A stretch of DNA of 64,000 bases. Origin: Cryptomeria japonica. Its lineage: Eukaryota; Streptophyta; Pinopsida; Cupressales; Cupressaceae. The stretch lies in assembly GCF_030272615.1 (NCBI RefSeq), contig NC_081412.1, positions 143,635,247 to 143,699,246 of the forward strand, given 5' to 3'. This document shows positions 58,553-64,000 of the stretch, piece after piece (the stretch's first letter is position 1; every line of letters begins with the position of its first letter). Under the pieces are notes generated by a model, which saw nothing but the letters and a program-made list of their open reading frames with translations, ran no database searches and was not told the origin of the DNA. The position numbers and the translations under genes were made by a program.

Positions 58553-61255
58553 ACATGGAGAGGGAATATTTGAAAATATCATTAATTAATATTAAATTTG
58601 GACTCTTGGGATGCTGATATGTGTGTCCTTTGGGTTCATGTAGCAAAGAGTATCAAACAAAAAATGACAGTTACAAATGGAAGAGGCTTTTGTGACAACT
58701 CAATAGTCATAATGGGAGCCTCTTTTGAAGGGAAATTTAAATGAGGTTTCATTTATTTTAGAAGAGGGGGCTGTGAGGGGTTTCTCATCTATATATTTGG
58801 AGGTTATTTCACATTCTATGCATTCTATCTTTCTCATTCTAACTATTGCCACAAAAGTTTGCACCCTTGGTTGAGCTCTTAACTCAGACAACCTTGTGAA
58901 ACATGGAAACAACCTCCAAGTCTAGGACCTTGCATTATGAGATTGAAACTTCAAAGAAGGTTGGCTTCCTCTCTGATTAAGATTTAGTGTTGAACTAACC
59001 ATACACTTTATAGCCAACTCCTAAACCTATTCTAATGACTTGCAGAGGAAAAGGGAAGAAGGAATGTAGAAAATAAAGAGAGGTGATGCACCAAGATTAG
59101 AACTTTGATCCTCTCTACCTACAACTGCACAAAACATCAATAAAACTACCCAAAGACATACACAATTTTGTATTCTAATCAATACCCTAGGACATGTATG
59201 AAGGTTATAATTCAATAAGATATTGAAAAGAAATAAGATCATTCACAATACAACACCTATGAATGTAGTTGATACAACATACAATTTGGAAATAGAGAAA
59301 AATGTATTCAAACACAAAGGTAAGATGTTTTACAAAAAATGTTTGAACTAGAAAGAGGTAAAATAGATAACTTTATTAATGCAAAGGCAAGGAAACATTT
59401 ACAATTACAGAAAGCATGAATTCCTATAAGTGAAAAAAGGAGAGGACCCTTTGAATGTGCTACAAGATTTCCTTTATAGTTCAAGAATATTTGATTGATA
59501 ATTGAATACAAAACTATAATCAAACTAGGGCTAGGTTATAGAAGAATAAAATAATTGAATTAGATCATATCAGGATCTGATTACCTACATGAACATTTCA
59601 ACCTCTATAAGCTGACAAGGATCGAGAAGGATGTCTCTGTAGTTGATGTGGGCATGAAATCCCATAATTCCAAGGTGGCCCTATCATTGCGATGGGTTTT
59701 GAATGTTCTTTGATAAGACAAAAATCCCTCTCTAAAAAACAAATGAACATGGAAATCCTTACAATGTGTCTACAAAGACTAGAAATGAGTAACGACGTCG
59801 TCTGGAATGTCTGATTAGAGAAAAAGGTAGTTGGGGTCATTGAGAGTTCAATTCGACCTCCTTTGTCAACAACCACTATCACACCATTTTAGTTTGAATT
59901 GTGACCCATGAGATTTGAATTATGGTCATTGATAATCTTCTTCACATAGAAATGAACAATTGAGATACACTGAAGGGCCTTCATAATGGCAAGTTAAAGT
60001 CATATTTATTGATCATCTTTGGCATGCAAAATAGATAGATCAAATCATCTAAAAGATCCTTCATAATGCCCCTTTAGAGTTGGGCCCACCATCACCACAT
60101 AAGTGCCATATTGGATGCCCCTTGGATTCTTGAAAAACCTTTCCTCGCATCCCCATGACATTCAGTCAAGACCCATAATATGGCCTATGGGGATGCAAGG
60201 CCATATGATACTACCCCAACACCCTATGCTCAAAAGGTCAATTATTTCTTTACAACCATAGGGGCATGGGGTGCAAGATATGAGATGAAAATTATTAACC
60301 ATGTGGCTCCTTAGGGAAACAAGGAGTCGAGAGCCTATTCATGCAGGGGTGTGAGGAAAGAAATACCTTGATAGTCGATAAGTGGGAAAAGAGGGGCTAG
60401 TCATTTGGATGATAAAGTGGTCATTGGTTGATGGATCTAAATGAAGTGATCGGTTGAATAGGTCAACACAGAATTAGAACACAAACTTGAAAAATGGCTA
60501 AGGCATGAAGATATAGGTTTTAGGGTTTAAGCCTTAGGACTCTAATTTGGGTCAATTCTACAAGAGGGTCTAGTCCATGACATGAGTCTCAGATCACTTA
60601 TGGATGATGGACTTAAGGGTGACATGAAATGTCAACACTAACTAATTGATATTGTATGTCTTCTAAGGTTGATAAATTGATGAAGATGGATATCCAAGGC
60701 TAATAAATTAAGGAGATCGAGGATAAAAGGAATTGTTCTAGGGTCTCTAAGGTCAATCTCACCCAGAGATTGTGTTGGTGCTCAATTATTCTAGTTTTTT
60801 GTGCTTTCTCCAATCGTTTGTAAGTGTCTTGTAGAGGATTTGAGTGCATAGTTTAGCAGTTTGGTTTCAAATTTGCATTGTTGTTCATAACAACATATAT
60901 TGATGTTCTTGGATGTTATTGGGATTCCATTTTATGTGTTTTACTATTGTGGGAAAGTATTGGAAGTTTTGATGCTTTTTAGTCGAAATTATAGCTATTT
61001 CTTGTATGTTTGGACACCCAAGTGTGGGAGTTTGTTCATTATAATTTGTAGTAGATGTTAATTATTGTTATTTTATGTTTTGAATATAAAAGTGGATGTA
61101 ATACCATGTAAAAATATATTATAAAATAATACACATCAGTTGTAATAAGTTGTCTTTTAGTTTGTTTGGTTTTTGGAAGTTATTTTGGTATACTCAATTT
61201 ATCTATTTTAAGTTTATGCAAATTAGATTTATATATTTGAATAAGGGATATTACA

Positions 61256-62448
61256 AGTGGTACCAGAGAAAATATCTTGCTAGTCTAAGGGTTTGTTAGT
61301 ATGTATGCATCCCACTATGTCTATTTTCTTGCATGAAAAGGATTCTTTCACACCCACTTCATTGTACAAACACATGGAAGAAATAGTAATAGATCCAAAT
61401 ACTATGAGAGCTACATATGACAATATGGATGAAGGATATAGGATTTTAGTTCTCTTAAATAATTTCATAATTAAAATGCAAGGCATGATGGTAGTGAAAC
61501 ATTATAAACTACACTTGATTTCAAGAGAGGAAGAGTGAGAAGAACAAGTGAAAGTTGATTCACTAGACTTCACAAAACAAATTTATGAAGTTGAGGGTGT
61601 GCATGTGTAAGGTGGTGAAATTAGGGCTTCATCACTTGGATTGATAAGGCCACTAACTTCACTTAGGATCAACATTACATTAAAGATGGAATTGAATTTG
61701 ATTGATCTAATCCTAAAAGGACAAAATACATATCAAATTAATCCTCCTTGTTTGTGTTGAAACTGAATTTGGATTGGGTTTAAATTGCAACACTAGATCT
61801 TAGAGAAATAATGATAAACTAACATAAAATAACAGTAACAGAATGTTCCAGATATCATGCAAAGTTGTAAAATTAGATCTAAGAATGGAAAATAGATCAA
61901 AACTTGTGACAAAAAGTTCGGGTTGAATTGTTGGGTTGAGGGCGGACCTTCCTATTCCTCTAAATATCAAGGGTAGACAACATGATGTTTTCTGAATCAA
62001 GATGATGCAAAGAATCCATTATCAGAAGGTCATAAAAATTATTAGGAGTGAGGGCGTCGACCATCTTGGTCCTCTACTTTTTGTGCCTTCAAAAGTTGAC
62101 TCTAATTGTCATCGTCTACTTATTGAATTTTTCATTCACATCTCCTAAGATAATTTCCTACATGTAGAATAAAAAAATGAAGTAGGCACCAATGAGGAGT
62201 GACCTCAAAGAGATCAATCTGGACTGGTTAGCAAGAGTAAACAAAATAAAAACACAAAGATATGATGGAGACAATGCATAATAGATTATTTTATTGCATG
62301 AAATTTGATTACATCCAATCGGTAACAACCAAGTTACAACATACTAGCTCATAGGCCTATTAGAATAGGTCACAATCGAGACCTTGAATGTTAAGATCTA
62401 TCTTCTATGCACAATCTAGCTACTTGATTCTTTGATTGATTACGTTCT
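61256..62448. other. Unassigned, no gene seen
   Basis: The first 350 bases after the primer-like site hold an 81-residue open frame (61293-61538) with partly protein-like composition, but no domain is recognisable. The rest is AT-rich without any supported feature. Confidence 0.4.
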
Positions 62449-62730
62449 GTTAGAATATTTAATCTTTACTTGGCTTAGGTTTATTTGTATTTAGTTTAGG
62501 ATATTCCTTTGGAATTCCTACATGTAATTTGTCCTCTAGTACATGTAATTTATTTTCCTTTATTAAGGAATATTAGATTTCCTCCATAAGAGGACGTGGA
62601 CACATGACACACACATTTTATGATTGGTGGCATTCATAGATTTGGGAGTTACTTTGTAACTCCTCTCCTCATCTCTATTTAAGAGATGTCTCCTCTCTCA
62701 TTTCTTCTTAATGACAATATTGTAAAGAGC

Positions 62731-62762
<32 letters not shown>

Positions 62763-63004
62763 AGGCATTGCCCCATTTATAATATCACAAGGGGTTTTTC
62801 TTTTCTTTTCCCCTTTCAAAAGTTCTTGTGCCTCCTTCACATTTGGGTGATTGCTCCAGGGTTTTTGCATTTCTCTTGGTAACATTTACTTCATCAATAA
62901 AATTACTTGGATTTTGTTTTTCTTTCCTTGCTCTTGTATTTCCTTTCACATTCTAATGCGTAATTACAAATATATATATTGATCCAAAGGATCTAGTCAG
63001 CCCA
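62449..63004 (+). repeat. Probable Copia-type LTR
   Basis: The sequence starts TGTTAGAATATTTAATC, has 'ctctatttaagaga' as a TATA-like site at about 62673-62686, a polyadenylation-like 'caataaaat' near 62895, and ends near 'gtcagccca'. It is followed by 'aaaggtatcaaaaccc', which resembles a worn Met-tRNA primer site. No partner LTR or gag is visible in the window. Confidence 0.4.
62731..62757. repeat. CT microsatellite
   Basis: An uninterrupted (CT)13 run with one extra C, in the transcribed-leader position of the probable LTR. Confidence 0.95.
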
Positions 63005-63519
63005 AAAGGTATCAAAACCCAAAGAATAAGACCTAACATGAAAAATAACAAGGTCAACCTGCGCCAAGAGATTCCTCTAAGAAATCCAAAGGATGAAACG
63101 TAGATCATGAGAAAAGGTCAGCCACATGCCAAGGAACATCGAAATCAATTCCCAATGCTCTACAAGCTTCAGAAGGGGTTCTATTAGATTACCAGAATTG
63201 ATCCAGGCAACCGGTAACAAAGGAACAACCAGTAGCAAAAAACTATTGTGGAAATCAATAGCGATATCTTGTCGGAAAATGATCCAAAAGTGATGCAGTC
63301 TGGAAGAAAGAAAGATGATCCAGTCTTCAAGTAGAATCCAACTCCATAGGATCCATGGAGCCAAAATTAGGAAACACAGAAAGGAAACTGAAACTGCAAA
63401 CAAAAAGAAAATAGAAAGGAAAATGTTTTTGGTTGATGCAATATTGCTATGAACCAAGGATGCTCCTGCATCAGACATCCAGGGTTATTGAAAAAGTGAG
63501 TCTCTCACTTTGCTGGGGT
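63005..63519. other. Unassigned stretch between LTR-like block and chromovirus fragment
   Basis: A 133-residue hydrophobic minus-strand frame (63077-63478) exists, but nothing supports it as a protein. No other feature is seen. Confidence 0.4.
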
Positions 63520-64000
63520 TAGAAGAAAACCATGGAGGTCCACCTCTTCTTGAGAAATCCAAGATGAATCTTACACTAGTTTGTCCTTCCACTTCACAAG
63601 ATATTCCTTATACTGACTTCTTCAGGTACCATGCCCAATCCCACTATTCAAAATCTCTTCAATATGATCCGGTTCTTTCTGAGGCAACTCTTTCTCCAAG
63701 TCTACAACACAATCCTCACTGAATTTTGATTCATGATACTCATGAAGATGTGCAATGTTAAACACTGGTGAAATACTTAGACTATCTGGTAACTCCACTT
63801 CATATGCATTTCCAGAACTGAACATCCTCAAAATTATGCAAGGTCCAAACTTCTTCATCTGCAACATATTATAAGTTCCAACTAGAAATATCTCCTTTCT
63901 CATATATACCATCACTTAATCACCAACTTCAAACTCCTTATGTCTCTTCTTCTCATTTTCGTTCTCCTTATACTTGTTGTTCATGTCTTCCAAATGTTGT
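63520..64000 (-). pseudogene. Chromovirus integrase tail and chromodomain, runs off the right edge (broken)
   Basis: On the minus strand the reading has NNKYKEN, then VMVYMRKEIF, KKFGPCIILRMFSSGNAYEVELPDSL and SPVFNIAHLHEYHES, the standard end of Ty3/Gypsy integrases. About 60 residues later come YKEYLVKWKD and SWISQEEVDLHGF, a chromodomain of the type that guides chromovirus integration. The element extends beyond the window, and its 3' LTR was not identified on the left. It is broken a few times. Confidence 0.8.

Larger units (their letters stand above)
57846..61255 (+). repeat. Probable long Gypsy-type LTR with insertions
   Basis: The left end TGTCACGTCCC cuts into the E7 gag reading. The right end '...gatattaca' is followed by AGTGGTACCAGAG, a primer-site-like sequence of the kind following Del/Tekay LTRs. 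A TATA-like 'ctatatattt' lies at about 58788-58797. At 3.4 kb the LTR would be long, although a SINE and repeats are inside. No coding region is supported in this stretch. Both limits are inference. Confidence 0.35.

Noticed and set aside
63077-63478. Envelope-like membrane protein
   Set aside because: The reading is hydrophobic but has no clear signal peptide, Cys pattern or cleavage-like site, and it lies in an AT-rich stretch after the chromodomain where chance hydrophobic frames are common.

Overview
This window looks like the intergenic space of a very large, slowly turning-over plant nuclear genome, most likely a conifer or another gymnosperm. That is inference from element type, AT-rich composition, very long LTR elements and deep nesting; no species marker is present. 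I find no intact host gene. Almost everything that can be named is a mobile-element fossil, so nearly every coding call is a broken piece.

Left part (1-21562). A minus-strand reading of unknown family fills 1-1543. It is followed by a roughly 880 bp tandem duplication rich in 'ctcgcaac'-type words. A complete but degenerate Copia-type element without pol (called E1, 3740-10325) sits there with an exact 5 bp target duplication. Then come a broken hAT transposase (minus, about 11086-13700), a repeat cluster, a 5'-truncated L1-type LINE (about 14430-17073) and the degraded front of a Tat-like Gypsy element (E7, about 17074-21562).

Middle part (21563-57343). This whole stretch is one old minus-strand Gypsy element, E3, with target duplication CAAAC at both ends. 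Its own sequence is only about 7.9 kb and carries gag and protease but no visible reverse transcriptase or integrase. Four later insertions inflate it: a solo LTR (E5, 21705-23227) in its left LTR; a second pol-less Copia-type element (E4, 25250-32594); an 18.7 kb Tat-lineage Gypsy element (E2, 34791-53498) in its gag; and a 333 bp TRIM (56136-56468) in its right LTR. The two LTRs of E3 act as empty sites for each other's insertions, so E5 and the TRIM can be bounded to the base. By eye the LTR pairs differ by about 2-3% in E2, about 6% in E1 and E4 and about 8% in E3, which agrees with the nesting order.

E2 is the richest element. It has a leader with tandem repeats and small readings, gag, protease, a G-patch domain, reverse transcriptase, RNase H, a second (archaeal-type) RNase H and integrase. 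On the opposite strand near its 3' LTR it has a plant mobile domain gene with its own telo-box, TATA box and a probable intron. It is broken in more than a dozen places.

Right part (57344-64000). A further gag piece of E7 follows E3, then a probable long LTR (57846-61255) with a tRNA-derived SINE head inside it, an unassigned stretch, a Copia-like LTR (about 62449-63004) and, at the right edge, the integrase tail and chromodomain of a minus-strand chromovirus.

The most unusual items are the TRIM whose LTRs each carry a tRNA-like sequence with pol III boxes, the antisense plant mobile domain gene with its own promoter in E2, and the large unknown second protein shared by the two pol-less Copia-type elements E1 and E4.
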